DNA from: Alphaproteobacteria bacterium
GTDB lineage: Bacteria; Pseudomonadota; Alphaproteobacteria; Rhizobiales; Aestuariivirgaceae
DNA length: 11,624 nucleotides
NCBI GenBank assembly: GCA_024279045.1
Contig: JAJRRZ010000169.1
Location: 1-11,624 of the forward strand
Direction of reading: 5' to 3'
Below, one piece after another: positions 1 to 7,001 of this stretch. The position numbers and the translations under genes are program-made. The notes beneath the pieces are model-generated. The model saw only the letters and a program-made list of their open reading frames with translations. It was not told where the DNA came from and ran no database searches. Positions within the stretch are counted from its first letter, which is position 1, and every line of letters starts with the position of its first letter.

Positions 1-84
1 GGCGCCTACGACCAGAAGGATGCGGAGGGCTTCATCAAGCTCAATGCCCTGCGCCTGCGCGCGCTGGCCAAACGGCGGCGCTGA
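1..84 (+). CDS. argG: Argininosuccinate synthase, C-terminal end only (partial)
   Basis: The window opens inside a plus-strand reading frame that ends with TGA at 82-84. The 27 visible residues begin GAYDQKDAEGFIKLNALRLR and end in a basic AKRRR tail. The block around DAEGFIKLNALRLR is what I recognise as the extreme C-terminus of argininosuccinate synthase, the arginine-biosynthesis enzyme that joins citrulline and aspartate using ATP. The catalytic P-loop domain lies outside the window, so the assignment rests on this tail alone. The gene converges on the IalB-family gene with 23 bp between stop codons and no terminator hairpin visible. Confidence is moderate because the fragment is short. 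Confidence 0.72.
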   Translation, partial: GAYDQKDAEGFIKLNALRLRALAKRRR

Positions 85-107
85 TGCTCGACCGCCGGCA
101 GAGCGGC

Positions 108-650
108 TCACTTGTAGCCACAAAGCCGGTTGATCTTCTTCAGCGCCGCGGTTACGCCCTTCAGCGAATAGGTATCCACCGAGGTGGTGCCACGCCTGGA
201 GACGCCACGCACCACCATGGTGCGCCCCTTCCTCATGGCGGCGACAATCTTGCGATCCACCTGCGGGCCTTCCGACCACGCCCCGTCCTTCACCGCGAAC
301 AGGGTAAAGCGCTGCCCGTCAATCTCCACCGTCGGCGTGGAATTGGGCCGGAACGGATAGCCGATGATGGTGCTCACTTCGCCACGCACCTTGTCGCCGG
401 GGCGATGTGTAACCAGGAAGAACACCGGATCACGCTTTGCCCCCTTGCGCGACAATTCCGACCTCACCGGCTGCGAAACGATGTAGCACACCGGGCCTTT
501 CTTGGTCTTGTAGTGATAGGCCGTCCAGTTGCCAAAGGTGCCTGCGGCCTGTGGCTCCTGTGCTTGCACCATGTTGGCCGCCATGCCCAGCGCCATGCAT
601 GCGCCCGCCGCCAGTGCCAGCAGGCCGGTGAAAGACTGTTTGCGCATCAT
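108..650 (-). CDS. Invasion-associated locus B (IalB) family secreted protein
   Basis: A 180-residue secreted protein of the IalB family, which is widespread in alphaproteobacteria and named after a Bartonella invasion locus; most members have no known biochemical activity. The N-terminus has a basic start (MMRKQ), a hydrophobic core at about residues 9-28, and a likely signal-peptidase I site after VQA at about residue 30. The mature part starts with the family-typical GxWxxY-like segment (FGNWTAYHYK), has Cys55 in the VCYIVSQ motif and Cys177 in the terminal LCGYK, and these two could form a disulfide. An upstream-extended frame exists to 782, but the start at 650 (or the adjacent ATG at 647) follows an AGGGGGAAGG Shine-Dalgarno and immediately precedes the signal peptide. 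The gene is probably monocistronic: 192 bp separate it from holA, and a promoter candidate lies in that gap. It is not evidence of virulence. Confidence 0.85.
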   Translation of the reverse strand: MMRKQSFTGLLALAAGACMALGMAANMVQAQEPQAAGTFGNWTAYHYKTKKGPVCYIVSQPVRSELSRKGAKRDPVFFLVTHRPGDKVRGEVSTIIGYPFRPNSTPTVEIDGQRFTLFAVKDGAWSEGPQVDRKIVAAMRKGRTMVVRGVSRRGTTSVDTYSLKGVTAALKKINRLCGYK

Positions 651-738
651 CCGTGCCCTTCCCCCTGATGTCTTGCACCCCACCGGGTGCCGGCGCGATG
701 TGGAATCACCCCGTGCCATGCGGCGCGCCGGTGGCCAT

Positions 739-767
739 TTTATGGCAACGAAATACCCGCGCGCCAA
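739..767 (-). promoter_or_regulatory. Candidate sigma-70-type promoter of the IalB-family gene
   Basis: On the minus strand a TTGGCG box (762-767) is followed after 17 bp by CATAAA (739-744), a reasonable match to -35 and -10 elements. It lies about 90 bp ahead of the start codon, in the 192-bp gap between the holA stop and this gene. The -10 box sits in the centre of a 13-bp inverted repeat, GCCATAAAATGGC (734-746), which could be an operator or chance. This was found by eye, with no transcription evidence. Confidence 0.33.
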
Positions 768-842
768 GTCCCTGTCATTCAACCCTGTGCGCGAATCATC
801 CGCTCCGGCCTATCCACCCCGGCCCATGGTGCCACGCCTGCA

Positions 843-1895
843 TCATGCCGCCTGCTGCCGTCCCGCCTGCAGGGCCAGCACCAGCAGGCAGCGCTCCGCC
901 AGTTCCGCTTCCAGATCGGGCAGTTGCCGTGCCTTGTGCGTGGCCTGCCAGATGCTCTCGTCGGCGCGCGCCAGCCTGTCTTCCGTCCATGCGCGCAACT
1001 GCCGCTGAATGGCCTCGCGCCGCTTGAAGAAAACCGGCGGGCGCGCCTTTTCCACCGCCTCGCGGGCGCTGGCTCCCTCGCTCATGGCCAGGCGCAGCCT
1101 GCGCAACAGGGCAACATGATTCGCCGCCGCCGTCAGCATGGCGGCGCCGGGCGTTCCTTCCGCCAGCAACGCCTGAAACAGCCGCACGCCACGCGCCGCA
1201 TCACCGCCGAAGAAGGCATCCAGCATATCCTGCGTCATGTGCGCGGAAACATCGCTGGCCACGGCCTGCACGTCGGCCAGCGTAATGCGTTCCTGCCCGC
1301 GGCAATACAGCGCCAGTTTCTCCAGCTCGTTGCGCGAGGCCAGCCGGTCGCCACCCAGCATGTGCCCCAGCGCCAGCCGTGCATCGCGCTCGATGCGCAA
1401 GCCGTGCTCGGCCAGCACCGCATCAATCAGTCCCTGTACATCACGCGCATCATCGGCATAGACCGGCAACGCCGCCAGGCGTCTTTCCTTCGTGAACAGC
1501 CTGGCCAGTGCCGCATCCTTCTTCAGCCCCGGCGCCAGCGCCACGATGAAGGCCTCCACCTGCTCGTCCGGCAGCACCAGCACCGCCTGCATGGCCTTGC
1601 GAAACCCCTCCCCCGCGTTGCGCACCTTCACCACGCGCCGCCCGCCAAACATGGAAATCGCCTGCACCTCATCGGCCAGCCTACCGGGGTCGTCTTTCAA
1701 CATCTCGTCGTCGAGATTCTCAACCTGCATCGGGTCGTCCGCCGCCGCACCCAGCACCGCGCGCAGCAGTCGCTCGCCCAGTTCCTGCACGCCGCCGGTA
1801 TCGTTGCCGAACACCAGCGCGGCCAGCGGTGCATCACCGCCCTTGGTCAGCTTGTCGATGAATGCCTGTTGCTGCGCCTTCGGCACCTGCGCCAT
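843..1895 (-). CDS. holA: DNA polymerase III subunit delta (clamp loader)
   Basis: A 350-residue delta subunit of the DNA polymerase III clamp-loader complex, the subunit that binds and opens the beta sliding clamp so it can be loaded on primed DNA. Family landmarks are ALVFGNDTGGVQE at residues 26-38, matching the 'LLYGpDegLvrE' block of the degenerate AAA+ domain, and LADEVQAISMFGGRRVVKVR at about 73-92, the 'slFg.rRlv.vr' block. The length matches the usual 330-350. The frame can be extended five codons to a GTG at 1910, but the ATG at 1893-1895 overlaps the lptE stop as TGATG and has a GGGTGGAG Shine-Dalgarno about 9 nt upstream, so I chose it; translation is probably coupled to lptE. It is the last gene of leuS-lptE-holA. 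No terminator hairpin with a T-run is visible after its stop. Confidence 0.92.
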   Translation of the reverse strand: MAQVPKAQQQAFIDKLTKGGDAPLAALVFGNDTGGVQELGERLLRAVLGAAADDPMQVENLDDEMLKDDPGRLADEVQAISMFGGRRVVKVRNAGEGFRKAMQAVLVLPDEQVEAFIVALAPGLKKDAALARLFTKERRLAALPVYADDARDVQGLIDAVLAEHGLRIERDARLALGHMLGGDRLASRNELEKLALYCRGQERITLADVQAVASDVSAHMTQDMLDAFFGGDAARGVRLFQALLAEGTPGAAMLTAAANHVALLRRLRLAMSEGASAREAVEKARPPVFFKRREAIQRQLRAWTEDRLARADESIWQATHKARQLPDLEAELAERCLLVLALQAGRQQAA

Positions 1896-2467
1896 CAGCC
1901 ACCGCTCCACCCCGTTGCCGTGGCAACCCCACCACCGCGCGCGAAGAAGGCCGCAACCCGCGTGCGAATGTCGCGCGCCACGATTTTCGCCGCTGCGCGC
2001 CGCGCTGCATCTGCCGCGCGGGCATCGGCAAAATGCTGCCGTGTCTGCTCGTAAGAGGCATCGGCAAAGGTTTTGCCGTTCAGCACCACCCGGCCATCGG
2101 CGCGGCGCACCAACGCATAGTTCACCGTGAGACGCCGCCGCGACAGGCGATCACGCAACATGCCGTCATCACTCTCGTTCACCTGCAGTTTCAGCTCATA
2201 GGCTGCACTCGTCCGCGACTGTTGCGCCGGGGGGCGGTTTTGCAGGAGTTCCTGATACACCATCTGCTCCACCCGATTGCCCGGTGCGGCAATGTCCACC
2301 TGTTCCCACCCAAGCGCCGCGCCACCGACGCCGCCATCATCCCGTTGTGCATACATCGGGGAAAGGCCACACCCCGCCAGCGGCACCAACAGTAGCACAA
2401 ACAGAAAAGCCGCCACCATCCACGCCTTGCTCCGCAATGTCCCGACCGCCTGCATGGGGTATGCCAT
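1895..2467 (-). CDS. lptE: LPS-assembly lipoprotein LptE
   Basis: An outer-membrane lipoprotein of the LptE family, which plugs and assembles the LptD barrel that inserts lipopolysaccharide into the outer leaflet. The N-terminus carries a lipoprotein signal: basic residues, the hydrophobic run VAAFLFVLLLVPL, then the lipobox LAGC with the lipidated Cys at residue 33. The mature part has the short GLSPMY segment and the C-terminal alternating pattern of LptE, including the NYALVRRADGRVVLNGKTF strand pair and an Ala/Arg-rich last helix. The start is uncertain. The ATG at 2467 has its GGAAGGG directly abutting, which is too close; the ATG at 2455 (residue 5) puts that Shine-Dalgarno about 13 nt away and gives a more usual 28-residue signal peptide. 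It follows leuS by 18 bp and shares one base with holA, so the three genes form one operon. Confidence 0.9.
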   Translation of the reverse strand: MAYPMQAVGTLRSKAWMVAAFLFVLLLVPLAGCGLSPMYAQRDDGGVGGAALGWEQVDIAAPGNRVEQMVYQELLQNRPPAQQSRTSAAYELKLQVNESDDGMLRDRLSRRRLTVNYALVRRADGRVVLNGKTFADASYEQTRQHFADARAADAARRAAAKIVARDIRTRVAAFFARGGGVATATGWSGG

Positions 2468-2485
2468 CCCTTCCGCGCTTGTTGC

Positions 2486-5101
2486 TCAGCCAACCACGAT
2501 GTTCACGATGCGCCCGGGCACAACGATAACACGCCGCACCTGCTTTTCGCCAATGGCGCGTTGCACCTGTGGCAGCTCCAGCGCCATTTTCTCGACCTCT
2601 TCGCTGGAAGCCGCCTTCGGCACATCCATTTCCGCGCGGCGCTTGCCATTCACCTGCACCGCCAGGCGCACGGTGTCTTCCTGCAGCAACGCCGCTTCTG
2701 GCTCTGGCCAGGGCTGTTGCGCCACCATCTCCGGGTGGCCCAGCCGGTGCCAGCATTCTTCCGCCAGGTGCGGCATCATCGGCGCGAACATCTGCACCAG
2801 CAACATTGCCGCTTCGTGCAGGGCACAGGCTTCGCTGTCGGCCATTTCCTGATCGTGCTTGCGCAGGAAATCGCCCATGGCGTTGACCATCTCGTGCAGG
2901 CGGGCAATGGCTCGGTTGAAGCGCAAGGCCTCGATGTCCTGCGTTACCGCCGCCAGGGTACGGTGCGAAACGCGGCGCAGGGCCAAGGCATCATCGGTGA
3001 GGTCTTCGGGCTTCACCGGCGGGGTGGGAATATCACCGATCTGCTCGATCATCCGCCACACCCGCTGCACGAAGCGCCAGGCGCCTTCCACGCCGGCTTC
3101 CGTCCATTCCACATCGCGCTCCGGCGGGCTGTCGGACAGGATGAACCAGCGCGCCGTATCCGCGCCGTATTGGGCCACGATCCTTTCCGGATCAATGACG
3201 TTCTTCTTCGACTTCGACATCTTCTCCACCGGCCCGGCGATGATCTTCTCCCCGGTTTCGCGGTGAAACAGCCCGCCATCACGACGCTCCACCTGCGCCG
3301 GTTCCACCCACTCGCCCGATTCGGTCTTGTAGGTTTCGTGCACCACCATGCCCTGTGTGAACAGCGCCGCAAAGGGCTCCTTCAGATGCAGATGGCCTGT
3401 ATCGCTCATGGCGCGGGCAAAGAAGCGCGAATACAACAGGTGCAGGATGGCGTGCTCGATGCCGCCGATATACTGATCCACCGGCATCCAGTATTTCGCC
3501 TTCTCCTGATCCACCGGTTCTTCCGCGTGCGGCGAGCAGAAGCGCGCGTAATACCACGAGCTGTCGATGAAGGTATCGAAGGTATCCGTCTCACGCGTTG
3601 CATCACCGCCGCATTTCGGACACTTCACGTGCTTCCACGTGGGGTGATGCTCCAGCGGGTTGCCCGGCTTGTCGAAGCTCACGTCATCGGGCAGCTTCAC
3701 CGGCAGATCCTCCTTCGGCACCGGCACGATGCCGCAGTCGGGGCAGTGGATCACCGGAATGGGGCAGCCCCAGTAGCGCTGGCGCGACACGCCCCAGTCG
3801 CGCAGGCGATAGTTCACCTGCCGCTGGCCGATGCCCATCTCCTCCATGCGCCGCGCCACCTCCTCCTTGGCCTCGGCCACGCTCATGCCATTCAGGAAAT
3901 CGGAGTTGATGAGCACCACATTGGAGCCTTCGGTCTCGGTGAAGGCCTCATCGCCGATGGAGCACTCTTCCGGCTTCACATCCTTCGGGTACACCACGGG
4001 GATCACCGGCAAATCATATTTGCGCGCAAAGTCCAGGTCGCGCTGGTCATGCGCCGGGCAGCCGAAGATGGCGCCCTCGCCATAGGTCATCAGCACGAAG
4101 TTGGCGGCATAGACAGGCAGCTTCACATCCTCGCGGAAAGGATGGCGTGCCAGCAGCGGCAGGCGCATGCCCTTCTTCTCCGCCTTCTCGATGGCCTCCT
4201 CGGAGGTGCCCAGCGCCGCGCACTCGCGCACGAACGCGGCAATGGCCTCGTCCTGTTCGGCAAACTGCTTCACCAGCGGATGATCCGGCGACACGGCAAC
4301 GAACGATGCACCGAAAATGGTGTCGTGCCGGGTGGTGAACACCGGCAACCTTTCCGGCCATTCGTTGCCCTGCTCGTCTTCCAGCGTGAAGGTGAAGCGC
4401 AGGCCTTCGGAGCGGCCAATCCAGTTGCGCTGCATCACCTTCACCTTCTCCGGCCAGTCCTTCAGCTCGTCCAGCCCGGCCAGCAGGTCTTCGGCATAAT
4501 GGGTGATTTTCAGGAACCACTGATCCAGCTCGCGCTTTTCCACCAGCGCGCCGGAGCGCCAGCCGCGCCCGTCGATCACCTGCTCGTTGGCCAGCACGGT
4601 CTGGTCCACCGGATCCCAGTTCACCAGCGCCTTGTTCCGCGCCACCAGGCCCTTTTCCATGAAGTCCAGGAACATCGCCTGCTCATGCTTGTAGTAGTCG
4701 GCATCGCAGGTGGTGAATTCGCGGCTCCAGTCCAGCGAGAACCCCAGCCGCTGCAACTGTCCCTTCATGTGGGCGATATTCTCGTATGTCCACTTTGCCG
4801 GGTGCACGCCCTGCTGCATGGCGGCGTTCTCCGCCGGCATGCCGAAGGCATCCCAGCCCATCGGGTGCAACACGTTGAAGCCGCGCGCCCGCTTGTAGCG
4901 GGCCAGCACGTCGCCCAGCGTGTAGTTGCGCACGTGCCCCATGTGGATGCGCCCGGACGGATAGGGAAACATCTCTAGCACGTAGAATTTCGGCTTGCCG
5001 GAGTCTTCCTCGGCCCTGGCATAGCCGGCCTCTTCCCAGGCCTGCTGCCATTTCGGCTCCACCTCGTTAGGCGAATAGCGATTGCTGCCGGTGCTGCTCA
5101 T
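2486..5101 (-). CDS. leuS: Leucine--tRNA ligase
   Basis: Cytoplasmic class I leucyl-tRNA synthetase of 871 residues, normal for the bacterial type. It charges tRNA-Leu using ATP. Visible landmarks are the HIGH signature as HMGH at residues 53-56 (PSGRIHMGHVRNYT), the CP1 editing domain with the threonine-rich motif TTRHDT at 256-261 and the downstream PAHDQRD block, a zinc-type insertion with HCPDCG and KCPKCGG cysteine pairs, the DSSWYYARF block, and KMSKS at 627-631. The C-terminal domain ends RIVNIVVG. The frame is open 41 codons further upstream to 5224, but that extension is not LeuRS-like and would run into the yggS start; the ATG at 5101 begins MSSTGSNRYSPNEVEPKWQ and has a GGGGCAGG Shine-Dalgarno. 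One oddity is His259, where the motif normally has proline (TTRPDT). leuS heads the operon with lptE and holA. Confidence 0.97.
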   Translation of the reverse strand: MSSTGSNRYSPNEVEPKWQQAWEEAGYARAEEDSGKPKFYVLEMFPYPSGRIHMGHVRNYTLGDVLARYKRARGFNVLHPMGWDAFGMPAENAAMQQGVHPAKWTYENIAHMKGQLQRLGFSLDWSREFTTCDADYYKHEQAMFLDFMEKGLVARNKALVNWDPVDQTVLANEQVIDGRGWRSGALVEKRELDQWFLKITHYAEDLLAGLDELKDWPEKVKVMQRNWIGRSEGLRFTFTLEDEQGNEWPERLPVFTTRHDTIFGASFVAVSPDHPLVKQFAEQDEAIAAFVRECAALGTSEEAIEKAEKKGMRLPLLARHPFREDVKLPVYAANFVLMTYGEGAIFGCPAHDQRDLDFARKYDLPVIPVVYPKDVKPEECSIGDEAFTETEGSNVVLINSDFLNGMSVAEAKEEVARRMEEMGIGQRQVNYRLRDWGVSRQRYWGCPIPVIHCPDCGIVPVPKEDLPVKLPDDVSFDKPGNPLEHHPTWKHVKCPKCGGDATRETDTFDTFIDSSWYYARFCSPHAEEPVDQEKAKYWMPVDQYIGGIEHAILHLLYSRFFARAMSDTGHLHLKEPFAALFTQGMVVHETYKTESGEWVEPAQVERRDGGLFHRETGEKIIAGPVEKMSKSKKNVIDPERIVAQYGADTARWFILSDSPPERDVEWTEAGVEGAWRFVQRVWRMIEQIGDIPTPPVKPEDLTDDALALRRVSHRTLAAVTQDIEALRFNRAIARLHEMVNAMGDFLRKHDQEMADSEACALHEAAMLLVQMFAPMMPHLAEECWHRLGHPEMVAQQPWPEPEAALLQEDTVRLAVQVNGKRRAEMDVPKAASSEEVEKMALELPQVQRAIGEKQVRRVIVVPGRIVNIVVG

Positions 5102-5141
5102 GATCGCTTGCCTGCCCCTTCTCTGTGCGCCTGTTGCTGCG

Positions 5142-5170
5142 CTATTGTTGCGTGTTGTCCATTGCCGCAA
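5142..5170 (-). promoter_or_regulatory. Weak candidate promoter for the leuS-lptE-holA operon
   Basis: In the 121-bp region between the divergent leuS and yggS starts, the minus strand has TTGCGG (5165-5170), a 17-bp spacer and CAATAG (5142-5147). The spacing is right and the boxes are mediocre. I could not find an equally spaced pair for yggS on the plus strand, where TTGTCC and TATCAG are only 15 bp apart. Divergent promoters must lie in or near this gap; the exact boxes are a guess. Confidence 0.25.
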
Positions 5171-5222
5171 GGAAGTATCAGCCAGCGCCCCACCACGCAA
5201 GGCGCGCCGGATCGGAGAGGCC

Positions 5223-5915
5223 ATGAACGATCACGCCAGCAGCACCGAACGCCTGCAAGACGTGCAAGCCCGCATCGCCGAGGCGGCGCGCGCGGCCAAT
5301 CGCGCGACAGGAGACATCACGCTGATTGCCGTCTCCAAGACCTTCCCGGCGCGGGCCATTGCGCCGGTGCTGGCCGCTGGTCAGCGCCACTTTGGCGAAA
5401 ACCGCGTGCAGGAAGCGCGCGAGAAATGGCCGGCACTGAAGGAAGAATATCCGGATGCAATTGTGCACCTCATCGGCCCCTTGCAGACCAACAAGGTGAA
5501 GCACGCGGTGCAACTGTTCGACGTGATCCACACCGTGGACAGGGACAAGCTGGCGGGCGAACTGGCAAAGGAGATGAACAGGCAGGGGCGCCACCTGCCA
5601 GTGTTCGTGCAGGTGAACACCGGCGAGGAACCGCAGAAGGCGGGCGTGGCACCCGGCGAGGCCGATGCCTTCATCGAGCGCTGCCGCAACGAGCATGGGC
5701 TGAACGTGGTGGGGCTGATGTGCATCCCGCCGGTGAATGAAGAGCCGTCCCTGCACTTTGCCCTGCTGCGCAAGATCGCCACGCGCCACGACCTGAAGCA
5801 GCTTAGCATGGGCATGAGCCACGACTTCGAGACAGCCATCGAATTCGGCGCCACGCACGTGCGCGTCGGCTCGGCCATCTTCGGCCCGCGCACGCCACCG
5901 CCTTCACGCACCTGA
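5223..5915 (+). CDS. yggS: YggS/PROSC family pyridoxal phosphate homeostasis protein
   Basis: A 230-residue cytoplasmic PLP-binding protein with a single TIM-barrel-like domain related to the N-terminal domain of alanine racemase. Family members bind PLP and affect vitamin B6 and amino-acid balance; no catalytic reaction is established. Signatures are the PLP-lysine block LIAVSKTFP with Lys39, HFGENRVQEA at 56-65, HLIGPLQTNK at 82-91, VNTGEEPQKAG at 131-141, and the phosphate-binding end SMGMSHDFETAIEFGATHVRVGSAIFG at 195-221, of which I see every part. The start at 5223 has GGAGAGG just upstream; an upstream in-frame extension to 5082 overlaps the divergent leuS start and lacks homology. The gene is transcribed away from leuS, and a DUF3108 gene follows after 119 bp. 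Confidence 0.95.
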   Translation: MNDHASSTERLQDVQARIAEAARAANRATGDITLIAVSKTFPARAIAPVLAAGQRHFGENRVQEAREKWPALKEEYPDAIVHLIGPLQTNKVKHAVQLFDVIHTVDRDKLAGELAKEMNRQGRHLPVFVQVNTGEEPQKAGVAPGEADAFIERCRNEHGLNVVGLMCIPPVNEEPSLHFALLRKIATRHDLKQLSMGMSHDFETAIEFGATHVRVGSAIFGPRTPPPSRT

Positions 5916-6034
5916 TGTGTGCAGCATCACCACCGCCACAATTTTGGCGCTATCGGACAGTTTTTGTTCAGCCACCGCGTGGCACAAGATCCATCGGAAA
6001 TGCATCCGGCAAGGACGAAAGGAACATCGATACC

Positions 6035-6880
6035 ATGCGCACCTTTTCATCCGGCTCACACAGGCACCTCATCACCGGCGCGATGCTGCTGGCCACCGCA
6101 GGCGCCATCCTTTTCTCTTCTCCCGCACCCGCCAGCGCCGAGCCACTGCAGCTGCGCTTTGATGTGCACGTCTCCGGCCTGCGGGTGATGAAGGTGAAGT
6201 TCGATGGAGATATCTCCGACAAGAGCTATTCCGGCGCGGCCTCCATGCGCCCGAAGGGTTTTGCCAAATTTTTCCTCAAGAACAGGATGGACATGCGCGT
6301 GAAGGGCCGCTTCAACGACCGCCACGCTGCCCCTGTGTCTTTCAGCATCCACACAATGAAAAAGCAGCGCGAGAAGAGCGCTACGGTGAAGTGGAACGGC
6401 GGACTTGTGCCGGCTTCCTTCACCCGCAAGCCACCCGCCGGGGCACAGCGTGCACAACAAGTCAGGGCCGCCATCGCCAAGGGCGCCATCGACCCACTCA
6501 GCCTGTTGTTCTCCATTGCCCGCAGCAATGCCGCCAATCCGTGCGGTGGCAAGCGCCGTGTTTTTGACGGACTCACCGTCTATGACATGCGCCTGACCAG
6601 GGTCGGCAGGGAGAACATCCACAACATGAACTATTCCGGCCCGGCGCTGAAATGCCGGTTGGTCTATGTGCCGGTGGCCGGCATGTCGGAAAAGAAAAAG
6701 CGCAAGAGACTGAAGAACCCGCCGGTTTTTACCGTCTGGCTGGCCCGGGTAAAAAGCACCGAGGCCGGGCCAATATATGTGCCCGTGCAGGCTGCCGGCA
6801 GGCTGAAGGGCCGTCCGTTTACCGCCACGCTGGTTGATGCCGCGCTTAGCGGCAGGCCGTTACGCGCCGCCGCCAATTGA
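6035..6880 (+). CDS. DUF3108 family secreted protein
   Basis: A 281-residue protein matching the DUF3108 family of Gram-negative bacteria, whose function is not established. It has an N-terminal signal peptide: RTFSSGSHRHL, a hydrophobic stretch from about residue 13 to 28, and a likely cleavage after ASA at residue 35, so it is probably periplasmic. Family features are the opening beta-strand pattern LRFDVHVSGLRVMKVKFDGDI, the IDPLSLLFSIAR helix, the NPCGG...RRVFDGLTVYDM block, a second Cys in ALKCRLVYVPVAGM, and the final GPIYVPVQAAGRLKGRPFTATL strands. The two cysteines may form a disulfide. A KKKRKR stretch sits after the second Cys. The frame extends upstream to a GTG at 5915 touching yggS, but the ATG at 6035 has AAAGGAA about 11 nt before it and starts the signal peptide. 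No convincing promoter was seen in the 119-bp gap, so read-through from yggS is possible. Confidence 0.86.
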   Translation: MRTFSSGSHRHLITGAMLLATAGAILFSSPAPASAEPLQLRFDVHVSGLRVMKVKFDGDISDKSYSGAASMRPKGFAKFFLKNRMDMRVKGRFNDRHAAPVSFSIHTMKKQREKSATVKWNGGLVPASFTRKPPAGAQRAQQVRAAIAKGAIDPLSLLFSIARSNAANPCGGKRRVFDGLTVYDMRLTRVGRENIHNMNYSGPALKCRLVYVPVAGMSEKKKRKRLKNPPVFTVWLARVKSTEAGPIYVPVQAAGRLKGRPFTATLVDAALSGRPLRAAAN

Positions 6881-6934
6881 CCCCCGCAGCGGTAATTGAC
6901 CACCATTTGCATCCTTTCTCCGCATGCGCGGTGC

Positions 6935-6972
6935 CATGCCTTACGGGCATCCTCGCAGGCATGCCTTGCGGG
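6935..6972 (+). repeat. Imperfect 13-bp direct repeat ahead of uvrC
   Basis: CATGCCTTACGGG (6935-6947) and CATGCCTTGCGGG (6960-6972) match at 12 of 13 positions and start 25 bp apart, in the gap between the DUF3108 gene and uvrC. The second copy contains the palindrome GGCATGCC, and the first is followed by a sequence that can close a 5-bp ATGCC/GGCAT hairpin. It could be a regulator site spaced by somewhat over two helical turns, or chance. If uvrC started upstream at 6924, this would be coding DNA. Confidence 0.45.
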
Positions 6973-7001
6973 AAAGGCCGGGCCGGGCCAAATATCGCTC
7001 C

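Noticed and set aside
687..2054. A 455-codon plus-strand frame opposite holA
   Set aside because: It is antisense to holA and the end of lptE, and has low-complexity Gln/Arg/His-rich translation without known motifs.
2561..4978. An 805-codon open frame on the plus strand, opposite leuS
   Set aside because: It lies wholly antisense to a complete, well-conserved leuS. In GC-rich genes the complementary strand often stays open because stop codons are rare there. The translation is rich in His, Arg, Gln and Leu with no domain I recognise.
5102..5224. A 41-residue N-terminal extension of leuS
   Set aside because: The extra residues do not resemble LeuRS, would overlap the yggS start, and the ATG at 5101 has its own ribosome-binding site.
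5971..5983. Small hairpin GCCAC-CGC-GTGGC between yggS and the DUF3108 gene
   Set aside because: A five-bp stem with no T-run after it is too weak to call a terminator, and such stems are common by chance in GC-rich DNA.
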